Source: Blastomussa wellsi
Taxonomy: Eukaryota > Cnidaria > Anthozoa > Scleractinia > Plerogyridae
DNA: 64,000 nucleotides
NCBI GenBank assembly: GCA_947652115.1
Contig: OX393574.1
Coordinates: forward strand, 11,212,336-11,276,335
Reading direction: 5' to 3'
Translations under genes and position numbers: made by a program
The notes under the pieces: model-generated
Seen by the model: only the letters and a program-made list of their open reading frames with translations
Database searches by the model: none
Told to the model about the DNA's origin: nothing
Part shown: piece after piece, positions 32,848-43,700 of the stretch
How the letters are laid out: every line of letters begins with the position of its first letter
How positions within the stretch are numbered: position 1 is the first letter of the stretch

Positions 32848-33578
32848 TTCTGGACTTAGTTTTAAATTCACTGACATGTTACACTTTGGTAACAGCGTAC
32901 ATGAAGTTGTTTAGTCCGCCATTAAAGGTCGTCTAGTTTAAGAGTGCTAGATGAGATAAATCATCAGTTTGGAATACAGTCAAGACTTGTCTACTTTTTA
33001 CTATTGTCTTTGAAGGATTTCTGTTGCTAATAATGACTTTCATTTTGGATAGTAAACATTCCTTCATGTGAGACTCGTGTAAACATTGCAGGCAGATTTG
33101 GCACAAGACAGACTGGAAATCGTCTTTAAACGGAGGTAAAATTGGAGTTTGCAGTCAAACTGAAATTGTGCAAAAATCATTACTGCTAACCCAAATAAAA
33201 TTTCTTTTCTTCAGGAATCAAAGTTTATTGAATACAGATTCTATTTTGGATTTTGCTTTGATCATATAGACCAAAATTAGAAATGTCAGCATATTTGTTT
33301 GTGCAACATAAGGTCTATTTGAGAACACTTTTCCATGAAAACCATTACTTCCATGCAGCATTCATCTATAGATATCGGTCTAAATGAGTGTCTGAGATTT
33401 TCTTTTAATCCCTCCCTTGCTTTTTATGAATTTTCAAATCAAAATAAATGCCCTTAGGACTGCCTTTTCTAGAAAATAAAATACGGAGGGATAAAATGAA
33501 AATCCCAGACACCTTGTTTTAGAACAATACCTATAGAGGCGCTACCACATGAGTTTAGGTGTTCATGCATATTTAATA

Positions 33579-33891
33579 CAGGGTTCGTACCCCATTTCAC
33601 AGACAAATTTTCAGGACTTTTCCAGGCCTTTTCCAGGGCTCATAACGAATTTTCCAGGACTCCAAAATTCACATTTAACCCTTTTCCCTTCCAAGATCCC
33701 AATATAAATTCTCAGAACTGCAAGCATCGCATTTCTTATAAAGTTAGTGCAGAAAAATTCATTTCTTGATTTTAACAGATTTCCAGGACTTTCCAGGGCA
33801 TGTAATCTTTTTCCAGGACTTTCCAGTCCTGGAAAATGCCATAATAAAATTCCAGGACTTTCCAGGTTTTCCAGGACCCGTACGAACCCTG
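33579..33891. mobile_element. MITE with CAGGGTTCGTAC ends
   Basis: Terminal CAGGGTTCGTAC (33579-33590) and GTACGAACCCTG (33880-33891), with TTAATA on both sides as a likely target duplication. The interior carries repeated TTCCAGGACTTTCCAGG words on both strands. The 111-codon open frame inside is a by-product of the repeats. Confidence 0.8.
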
Positions 33892-34089
33892 TTAATAAGC
33901 TTTCAGAAAATAACACTTTAGTGGGGCTAGCATTGATGGTTTTCACCCAAACACTTTGAACACAAACCCAAATAATTTTACTGATGTAACCTTAAAATCG
34001 AACCTATTAGCCACTGTGGGATTCATTAAGTCCCAAGTCCTGCCTGAGAGTGAAACGTTGAAAGCCATAAATTGTAATTTTGTACAGAT

Positions 34090-35406
34090 TTATTTCTTCC
34101 AACTAATTTGACGAAAGTATAGTGGAAATCCACGAAAAGATGCCTTAGTTTCCTTCAAAACCCTTTCAACATCTGCTTGGTTGAAAAATCTGACAATGCA
34201 GATTGATTTCTTGTCAAATACATGCCGTTCTTTGAAGAAGACTCCATCCAAGAGCACCCCAAAAACCTTTTCGAAGTATCTTCTTACTTCACCTTTATGC
34301 ACAGACAATGGCAGGCCTTCCACAGAGAGTTTCAGTGCTCGCATCCCCTCGGGAGGGAGGGCATGTGACTTTTTATATTTCGAGACTTTGACTTCAGAGC
34401 CACCTATAACATGAATTTTATTTGCCACAATATCCTCAACAACAGCGTCATCTGCAAAACGAATGGAAGCTGTGTTGGGATCGTCCTGTGAGTAAGGTAT
34501 CTTACTGCCGTGAACAAATAAATCGACAGACTGTACATCGCCATATTGTTGGAAGTAATCTCGCAAATCTTCAACAGTTAAACTGTCTGGCACTGATGTT
34601 AAAGCAATATGGTTTGTTCTCCCTACATATTCTTTAGTCACTGTGGTAGCCACTCGTAGTGGCATCACTTGGGAATCAATTCTTTGCTCTGCAATCCTTT
34701 GTGTTGGTTCTTCAAGAGCTTTTTGTGCATCAACCAACGATGAAAATATGATATAATAACTACTAAGATCTTCGTCTTCACCCTGGCCTTCCAGAGCTAA
34801 TATAACTTTGTCCACTTTTCCAAATTTACAGAAATGTTTCAAGAGTTCTTCCTTGTCTGTGCTTTTCAATATATTACTCACAAGGACTGTCATTTCTCTC
34901 GTTCGATCAGCAGCGTTCTTCTGCTTTTTTACTTGAACCGCTGTCGAAACTCTTTGGCCATCAATGACATGAGATTCGGCCAAAACTTTGTGCGCGCTTT
35001 CGGCGTTACGGAAGGTTACAAAAGCGAAACCTCGAGGAAATTTAGTCTTCTTCTTGCGAGGGAATTCCAATATCTCGATCTCGCCATATTGTGAAAAATA
35101 GTTAAAGAGAGAATCCTCGGTTGTGTAATCTCGTCCTGTACGCAGATTTCCAATATGAATTTTTCTGTTTACAGTTGTTTCGCTGATGTCTTCTTCCTTT
35201 TCATGAGCAGACGTTACGTCACCGTTTTGAACTGACGGAAACGATTTCTCATTGAAGTTAGACATCGACAGAACTCTCTTTCGAAAAATTAGTAGCGTTG
35301 AAGAAGGTAAAAGCGGGACGAGCGAAATCCTGCAAGCAGATCTGTGAAATACGGAAATTATTAAAGATGATCGCAACAGTCGATTTACCATCACGACGAC
35401 CGCCAT
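34090..35406 (-). CDS. Four-RRM RNA-binding protein, intron-free (family member 1)
   Basis: Predicted RNA-binding protein of 438 residues. The N-terminus (about 1-48) is rich in Arg, Ser and hydrophobic residues with no acidic residue, as in a mitochondrial presequence. RRM1 follows (IHIGNL ... RGFAFVTF, about 82-160), then RRM2 (VLVSNI, about 172-255), RRM3 (IALTSV, about 265-345) and RRM4 (LKLSVEGLPL to the end). RRM2-4 have weak RNP1 motifs. Paralogs at 54853 and 58656 share the architecture and a C-terminal GxxxxxRxxxW ending, here FPLYFRQISW. The ATG lies in CAAAATGGCGG, a YY1-like start motif. The TAA stop overlaps an AATAAA word. Target RNAs are unknown. Confidence 0.85.
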   Translation of the reverse strand: MAVVVMVNRLLRSSLIISVFHRSACRISLVPLLPSSTLLIFRKRVLSMSNFNEKSFPSVQNGDVTSAHEKEEDISETTVNRKIHIGNLRTGRDYTTEDSLFNYFSQYGEIEILEFPRKKKTKFPRGFAFVTFRNAESAHKVLAESHVIDGQRVSTAVQVKKQKNAADRTREMTVLVSNILKSTDKEELLKHFCKFGKVDKVILALEGQGEDEDLSSYYIIFSSLVDAQKALEEPTQRIAEQRIDSQVMPLRVATTVTKEYVGRTNHIALTSVPDSLTVEDLRDYFQQYGDVQSVDLFVHGSKIPYSQDDPNTASIRFADDAVVEDIVANKIHVIGGSEVKVSKYKKSHALPPEGMRALKLSVEGLPLSVHKGEVRRYFEKVFGVLLDGVFFKERHVFDKKSICIVRFFNQADVERVLKETKASFRGFPLYFRQISWKK

Positions 35407-35686
35407 TTTGAATTGGAATGGTGCCCAGTTCTCCTCCTCTGGGATTTGATGAAAGATCTCGTACCCAGTACTAACCAGATTAAATGTGAAAAGTCGATGA
35501 TAATGTTATGTACTTCTGGTCCAAGTTATTCGTAAGTGACTTGCTCAAAAGTGTTTTTATTTATGGTTGTACAGTTAGAGATTATTCAAAGCCAAGACTG
35601 GAGCGAAAAATATAATCAGAAAACCTTACTAAGTGGTAACAAAACAGACAAAACTTAAAATTCGCGCTAGCTAAATATAGGATTAG

Positions 35687-36384
35687 TTTATTAAGCTTGT
35701 TTCAAACAATATTTTGGTGTGTACTCGAATAAAAGTTTCCCAGAGAAGCCCTAAGAATAAAAAAAACATAGAAAGTGATCAACAGCGAATTGCTCAATTT
35801 CTTCCTGTGCACGAACCAGATTACGCGCGTAGGAAACCTAAAACTAATAGTTCACTAGGGAGGAAAAACACCAAAGAAGTGAGACTAAACCAAAAAGGAA
35901 CAGGGATGGTTAAGGATTGGGAAGATTTAGACGAATTAAAAACGTCGATCTTGAAAAATTTAGGTTAAATTTTTGAAAATGCACGAACCGTGACGTATCT
36001 CCCTTAAATCAAAATCACCTATCACAAGTGATTTATTCAAAATACAGAACTTATCAGATTGTCTCTTTTAAGGACAAAAGCCTTTGGGGAAACTGCAATC
36101 AAACTCCATTTATAAACGGCGGAATTTTTTACAATAGTCTTTGTGATTTCTGCCAATTGGCAAGAGTATTTCCGATTTCTAATTTACGAAAGTTGTGAAT
36201 AATTTATGCTAATGTATTCAGACGCCGTGGCTTCACCTGTTGTTATGAACACACGCGTATGTGAAGCGAGTCTTGCAAAAACCGGAGTTCCGTCTTCGAT
36301 GAAACGCAATGGAAGACACAGAAAACTAACATGGTTGAAGTTTCGTTTATTGGCAAGAAATTTACGTGTGACGCTCATTTCGAG
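35687..36384 (+). CDS. Possible 5' exons of the downstream + strand gene (or a separate small gene)
   Basis: Two phase-compatible exon candidates: 35687-35963 (open, no ATG near its start, ends phase 1 at a weak GTTAAA donor) and 36222-36384 (CAG acceptor, GTATGT donor). The first is Lys/Arg-rich and contains QQRIAQFL, a near match to the PCNA-binding PIP box (Q-x-x-I-x-x-F-x). The product is not recognised. It could be the 5' part of the gene at 37738-46376, but a linking exon is missing, so this is tentative. Confidence 0.35.
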
Positions 36385-37391
36385 GTATGTAATAAGGTTC
36401 ATGTACGATATACTGCCTACACTGCCTAGAATTTAACTACAGTATTAGCAGTATAAGTAAATATTGTGCCAAAGATTATATATTCCCGAGTGATGTATCG
36501 ACAAAACATGGCCTTAAAAATCAGTATCGACTTGTAAAAGGTTTGGGTTGCGTCCAAAGTAGCGCATTAGCGTACAGATTTCAAATTGGCGAAAATTTGC
36601 GGCTTTCTCCCCTCAAAATCTCACTTTGTACAAGGCACTTTTTTTCTCCCGTAGAGATCGTTGTTGTGGCGGTTAAGACGCCTCGGTAGATTTTCTCAAC
36701 CATTCCATTGCGACTGAACCAAACCTTTTCGCTACCAAATTTTCACTTAAATTCATTTTTTAGTGTTTTAACTACTTCCTCTGGCTAAAAGAATTAAATG
36801 AAAATAAATGATATTTTTCGCGCCTATTGCAATTAAAATTAATCGATGAAGGCAAATTTATAATAATATTGCCATGAATACTTAATAAGCGTTTGTTTTT
36901 TATGAAAATTACATTTCATATCAAGCTCTAAGGTACATCGGGCGTTCTGCGAATCATTTTCACCGCGACTTAAGAAAACAAAAACAAAAATCGAAAAACT
37001 ACTGCTTTATTTTAAATATTCTAAAATATGTAAAATTTGTTGCCCGTCCGGCCATATGGAATGATTCACTTGGGGAAACAGCTGACGGAACTCTGTTGAT
37101 TTTAACGCCAAATTTAATTTCCTCTATTGCAGTTTCTTATATAACAATGATCCGATGGATCCTGGCTAAAAATCGTACCGTAGAACTGTCACTTTGGTCG
37201 TAAGTTCTTCTTTAATCACCATTCTTGTCCTCACAGCTCTTTTCGCCTCTCTTAGAAGGAAGGCCTTGGCACGAGTATGAAAGAGGGAGGGGTGGGGACG
37301 AGAATTTTAAGTTGACGGAAACCAGAAGAAATTAAGTACGAGGAAGAGGAAGTTCAATCCCAGTCCCGCTCCCTGTAGATTACCCACCACA

Positions 37392-37710
37392 GGCCCATGT
37401 ATAGCCCTTTTCGTTTCTCTTAGCCGACAGGGCCTTGGCACGAGAAACTAAGGGCTCTGCAGGATTTCCAGTCCGAGATTCTAGGACCTCCGGACCTCAT
37501 GTATATCGCATTGATGTTTCTACATGTTGTGTGTTGTAATAAGGCGGCCGGCGAACATTTTGACTTCGTTTAAGATCTCTTAATTCGCAACAGCCAATAA
37601 AAAAAATTGGATTTTTTTTAAATCGTATGTCCCCAGAGCTTTTCGTTTTTCGTGCCAAGGCCCTGCCGGCTAAGAGAAACGAAAAGGGTTATGGGGACGA
37701 GAATGGGCCT
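37392..37710. mobile_element. Foldback/MITE element, CTGGGGACGAGAAT family
   Basis: Arms CCCTTTTCGTTTCTCTTAGC...AGGGCCTTGGCACGA mirrored at the right (TCGTGCCAAGGCCCTGCCGG...GGGGACGAGAATGG). A shorter related piece is at 37230-37310. Its right end lies 27 bp before a splice acceptor at 37737. Confidence 0.75.
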
Positions 37711-37737
37711 AAAGCTCTTATTTCAATTCTTGAACAG

Positions 37738-40700
37738 GTTGCCGACGAAACTGAAGGTGATGGATTGAAGCTTAATTTGAAAGTTCGTGAAACGTGCAAA
37801 CAGTTCCTGAAGACACCGGGACCAGTTCTCGCGACACTTCATGTAAACGTGAATAATGGTCAACGCGATGACGCCACCAAGTGTAAAGAGCTGCTGACAT
37901 TTCTCAAAGAACAGGTCTTACCCAAAACTGTGAAACTAATAAACTTGAAAACAATTAAAAAGGTCAAAGATGAAAAAAAGGCCGAAGGAGTGAGTTTTTT
38001 AAGCTGTATATGGCCTGGAAAAACAAAGAAGAGGTATGTTCATACAACAAAAGACCTATGGAAAAATGTTTTTAATTTGAAAATACAGCGGTGCAAGAAC
38101 TTATTTTGATGTCTGCTCTGCACCAATCGATGTAGCTTTTCTGTGCAGGTCTAAATCTAAATGATGCCTCCAGATTTAAAAATCTTGCGACATATGATCT
38201 GACTCGACAGAATATTTCGTCCTCGTCAACTGTCACCTCACAGAAATCTCAAAAATCTCAAAATAAAATTGTTAAATAATATCCTGTTTATCTGGAGCCT
38301 TCCAAATCAACACCGTGAAAAATTAAGTGGGAAAAAATGGCTCTTTCAAAGCGTTGATTCACCACTTGTACAGAATTACTTGAGGATAGTAACCCAAGGA
38401 CTTGCGGCTCCTCGTGGAAAGCTTAAACCGTTTTAACTTTTTCATTAACCTTTTTCTGTTTTTTTTTTCTATTCTCAGGAAAGACGAAAGCAAGAACAGC
38501 TACTCGCGAGGTGTGCCTTCGTCAGAAACTATAAAGTATTATTCACAAGGAAATTTTTCCGCTGGAGCACAATTAGTTTTCGCACTATTACAACCATTTT
38601 TGACTACCCCTGCTTACCTTAAATGAATCTGACCACAACTCTCCGATAGCCATAGCTCTCCCATAGCACCCCCTCCTCCCCAGGACACTACTACAAATGT
38701 ATACTTTCTGCTTCCTCTGTACCATTAGTTGTTTTTTCAGCGTGTCATTTCATCTCCCTCCCGCTTTTAAATTAAGAAAACGCCCATCCTCTGTATCAAG
38801 CGTGGGTGTGCATCCGCTATGTTCAAAGGTTAGTACGAACTTGCAGGACCTTGGTAGAGTAAAAATTTTCATTTTTTATTTACTCACATTTCACAGGCTA
38901 CTCCTCTGATACTGAGGACTACACACAAAAATCTCTCGGTCCTTCTATAATCTCGAATGCCTATATCAAAGACCAGGCCTCAAACGCCGGCATTTTGGTC
39001 ACGCCCATGCCTTCCCAGACAAAACATCTTCAGCCAACAAAGTTAAAAATAAACGAGGGTGACCTTGGAAACAAGGAGAAAAATTCTATCAAGAAAAAGA
39101 TTCTGAGTGAAAATATAATGTTGAAGAGTGGAAATCTTAGTTCAACTTCTGCCGTGGTGGGCTTTAGAAAGGCAGAGGTAGCAAGCACTGGTGAAGGCCA
39201 ATCTAACAAGGAGCAGGGTAAAGTATGGTACAAACGCAAAACAGGCCTGCACCGCGTACAAAATGAACAACCAGATTGGAACTCCTATAACGACATTGAA
39301 GCTGGTAGATCTTTCGATGGATTTTGTGTCGTAAACGCATCTAATAAAAGGAGTACAAAGTCTTCCATGAAATTTTCTCAATCAAGTGAACTGAAGCTGC
39401 AAGGAAATTCAAACTGTTCACCAACACATGAAGTTACTAAAAACAATGAAAGCTGTGTTTCGGAATTCTGTGAAGCTCGGATAAACAAAATAGAAATCTT
39501 TGCAACCGAGTACGTTGCAGAAATGTGTAAAATAGCACTTTCAAGAATACTGAAAGAAAGGTATGAGAGGTTTTCAAGAGCTTTCGTTGCAAATATTATC
39601 AGTTTGGCCAAGCTCAAAATTATCGAGTGCGAAAAATCGCAATTTCAGGAGGAAAATGTTAGCTTTGACGAAGGTATAAACATGGAGGAGGTTGATACTT
39701 CTCAAACGAGCCCAAGCTTTAGTAAGGTGTGGAAATACTCACAGGTTTTCGCAGCCGAACACGAGATTCCTGAGTCATTAAGAGTAAAAGGTACTCGAAT
39801 AAATGATCGCGAACTTGTCCCATGTTCAAAACTTCGAGTAAACGAGGGCACGCATTTTATAAACGTCTGCCAATTTGAGGAACTGGGTAACGGAGTCGCA
39901 GAATCGCCTTCATCGAGTAACAACAGTCTCACGGAAACTGTATCCGATTCTTCTACTCAGTCTGTGGAGCTTTGCAAGATGCACGCGAAAACCGCGTCTT
40001 TTCCAAAGTGTGATCTAGATTACGAGTTAAATACCAATTGTACGTTTGAAAAGGCGACAGACGGCCTTCAACGATTAGAAAGTGTGAATTCGGAGTCGGG
40101 AAGACCAGAGCGTCGACTTGTTTTACCCAATGATTTAGTTGGCACAAATGTGAAGGATAAAACACGTGCATGCTTTCTTTCACTGGAAAAAGGTGAAGTG
40201 ACCTCAGAAAATTGCAGCAGCACCAATGATCAAGAGATTTCAATCTGGGTAGAAGATGGCAACAAGGAGAAATCGGAGAAGAGAGGTGACATCAAGAATG
40301 CTGTTTCAGGTGAAAAACAAACAGAAAGCAAAACCAGCGAGTGCTCCCAAAATGATGACAATGGTTTTTGTCACGAAGGAAACGCCGGGAAGGGTGATGC
40401 ATCGAATGCAGAAGAAAAACTTGCTTTGAAAAATAGTCTTGGAGAGCTGTCCAGTAACGCAGTGCCTAATAATGCAGGGGAAGAGAAAGCTGGTAAATTA
40501 TCAGCAAAGAAGCAAGGAAGTGATGGCAAAAAGGAGTCCAGCTATCGTCAACGAGCTCTTTACAAAAGAACTGTATCGGAATCCAACGCTCCGGAGAGAA
40601 AACAGTGGTGCTCCACGGAGCCTGGTGACGAAGATTTGAAGACAACTTTTCATCGTTTCCATTCCTCTTGTCAGTCAGATAAGACCGCGCCAACGTTTGC

Positions 40701-43700
40701 TCGATCGAAGTCGTGCCCAGTAGTATCAGAGGTAAGTGTAGTTCACACTTGAAGAGATTATGTTATTAAGAGCAATCGAGATATTTTCCCTTTGAGGCTC
40801 TTCAAACTAATACCAAAGTACTCACTCTGGGTAATCACTGACATAAGACACAGACAACCAAGTAAAAATGGAGTAAACCAATCAAATCTGGAAGCAAATA
40901 GCTGTAGCCGCGGCACGAAGCGCGGGAAAACGTCTATGAGCGAGTCACGGGTGGCTTTGGTTTTACTTCAATCTGATTGGTTGAGAAGGTGGCTTGGTAA
41001 TATATTTTAAACCAATCACTATATTCACACGTCACGTTTAAAATTGTTTTTTTTTTTCATAGAAGCTACTAGCTCCTTGGTGTTTGTCGACTTCAAATTT
41101 AGCAAAACGAAAGCACACATTAGAACTTATTTAAACCCTAGTACGTAAAATTCTATCTTTCAGTAGAAATCCCATTGCCGACTTTGGTTTAATTAAACAT
41201 GTTTTATTAGAGTGAATTCGATATCAGTTATGCAAGCAGCCAACGCAAATTTAAAACTTGTGAAAACCACCCTAAGTTCCAAAAAAGGAGGTTAAACTAT
41301 TTTGGAATCGCGACAAATTTAATCAAATTTATACAAGACTCCTTTAAAAGAACAGAAACCTTAAGAAAAAAAACATCACCAAACTACAAGATCCCCTACC
41401 AATGTAGCGGAGATAACTGAGTGTTAAAGATGGGAATCAATCTCTGAAACTGGGCTACATGTCATGACACCCCACTCTACAGACCCAGTGGTCTTTATCT
41501 TCACTGGGTTTTCGGGAAAAAGTCACCGGGTTCGCTAGTTTCCCACTGCGTCCGCTCGTTTTCTGTTTTTTGTTTGCTTATTTATTATTATTTTTTGGCA
41601 AACAAAATACGCTGCAGTCACTGGGTAAAATCAAAATATTCACTGGGTACCGGGGGAAACTAAATTTCCGCTGGGTAGGGGAAAATAATTCACTGGGTAG
41701 GGTTTCAGTGGGTCTGTTACAGAGGGGGTGTTGTCATGAAAAAAATATCTTTCTCTTAATTGAGACGTTCAAACTCATAACTCTTGTCTATCCATACTGA
41801 TTTTCTCGTATTCAAGTCATTCTCGGGTTCAAGTCATGGCTCACGGTCACATTTAAACGAGCTCCAGCTTTAGGTGTACCATGGGTAAACAAATTACATT
41901 TACATTACATTTCCAAGTAAATGTTTTTTTTTTACATAAATCCCACTTCCTTTAACAGGGGTAGCGCATGATAGTCTTCCGACTGGTGATAACAAACCTG
42001 TGGCCCACGGGTTCCCGATTTAATTGCGGATAAACACAATAAAGAGCTGATATATAGAAAGTACTCTGTTACAAAAGTGGAAAATAAATATATTTCTTCG
42101 CTACTTTTATGAACCGAGGAGCCAAAATGGGGGGGGGGGGGGGGGGGGGTTGGCTAGCCACGCTAATCACCCTCTGGATCCGCCCCTTAATTTAGAATTG
42201 TTTCTTTCGTTGATAGAGAACGTTAAACCGAAAAAAACAGGCTAAACACCCTCAGACCTGGATAAAAACGACAACAACAAGTTCAAACCACCACTTCGTC
42301 AACCATCCCAAAACTGAATACAGGTTGCTCTGGTTATTGATATTATTTTGAATGTTGTAAAGTAAAAATTTCGCGTTACTCCTTTGTAGGATGATGTATT
42401 GATTGAAAGTATGTTGAGCCACCATAAAGATGTGTACGATTCTCTCGCTAAGAGAACCTGGGTAAGAGCTAGTTAACTTAAATTGTCGTTCAGCCTCTTT
42501 GCCGTCGCCAGATACGGGGCATAAGGAAGAAATTAGAAAGCCTGGTAACAAGTTTTGTTCGTTTTGTCCAAATCTCGTTCACAACAAGAAAATGTGAAAG
42601 TTTATGACTGCAGAAATTCTTGCGCACTCATTGATTACTGCAGCAAACGAACACTTATGTGCTGGTCTTTGCTCAACAACGCGATCAATTATAGCGAGTA
42701 TTATAAGATGAACGTCTAATTAGACGCATTGTTTTAATTTGTTCTCGGTCGCTCACAGAAGAAAAACTCTCAAATAGAAGAGAAAGAATGAAATGAGATA
42801 ACCTTTGAGCGTTTTGCACTTGGCGTTCGTTACTGAACTCAACGAAGGCTTGACGGTCGTCGGGCTTAATTGTTTTTCGGCCAGGTTTGATTGTTGATCG
42901 ACTGACGCATCGAGAACCTCATCTGGTTTCTCGCTTTTGATGCAGTTGACTTGGAAAATTCTAAGTAGGTGCTTCTTCACCTTTGAGGTTCGCTACAAAT
43001 GTGGAATCTGTATAACAAATACGGATCCGGCATTTATAGCATAACTCAAAGGCTTGTCCGTATGTATCATCGAGCTCGTCCAAAGCGCTTTAAAAGGATG
43101 GGTGAATTTTCTGCAGTACGAATATTACAGCACATTCACCACAGCATTTATTTAACTGATTTGCAATTAACTTTACGACAATATTAACGCCACAAAATGC
43201 TTTCGTACTGAGGAATTCTTGTGAAACTTTAGGCAGTATTTCCTGTTCTACGAGCAATGGAATTTCTAAAAGAACTTTTATAACTTGGCGCGCTGTATTT
43301 TTAACCGTTTTTTCGCTGCTATTGCTACCCAAGAGAAAGTCCTTTATAGGCCTCTTTGTTGTTAGTCTGTTGAGTTGTATTGCTTCTGATGTTCTCTGTG
43401 GCCAGGTAGCACACACCACCTATCATGTCTTCGCAATAAAAGTGGAATTCGTTTGCTGTTCTGGCGGAGTGATATCTCCTCCATAAATATCACTGAACTT
43501 CTCCAACTCGCTTTTTTCGCACCAATGATTCGACCGCATTTTTAAAATAAATTTTAATCCTAAAAGAAGCAAAGAGACAGATGATAATTAGCATATTGCA
43601 AAGGATTGACCTACCACTTCATCATTCCATCCGTCCGTCTCCAACTCTGAGAAAGAAAACGAAGTCCAATTGTGACGACATAGTTTCGTCAATTGTCTTG

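Noticed and set aside
33611..33946. 111-codon - frame
   Set aside because: It translates TTCCAGGACTT repeats of a MITE into ESPG-type peptides; not a gene.
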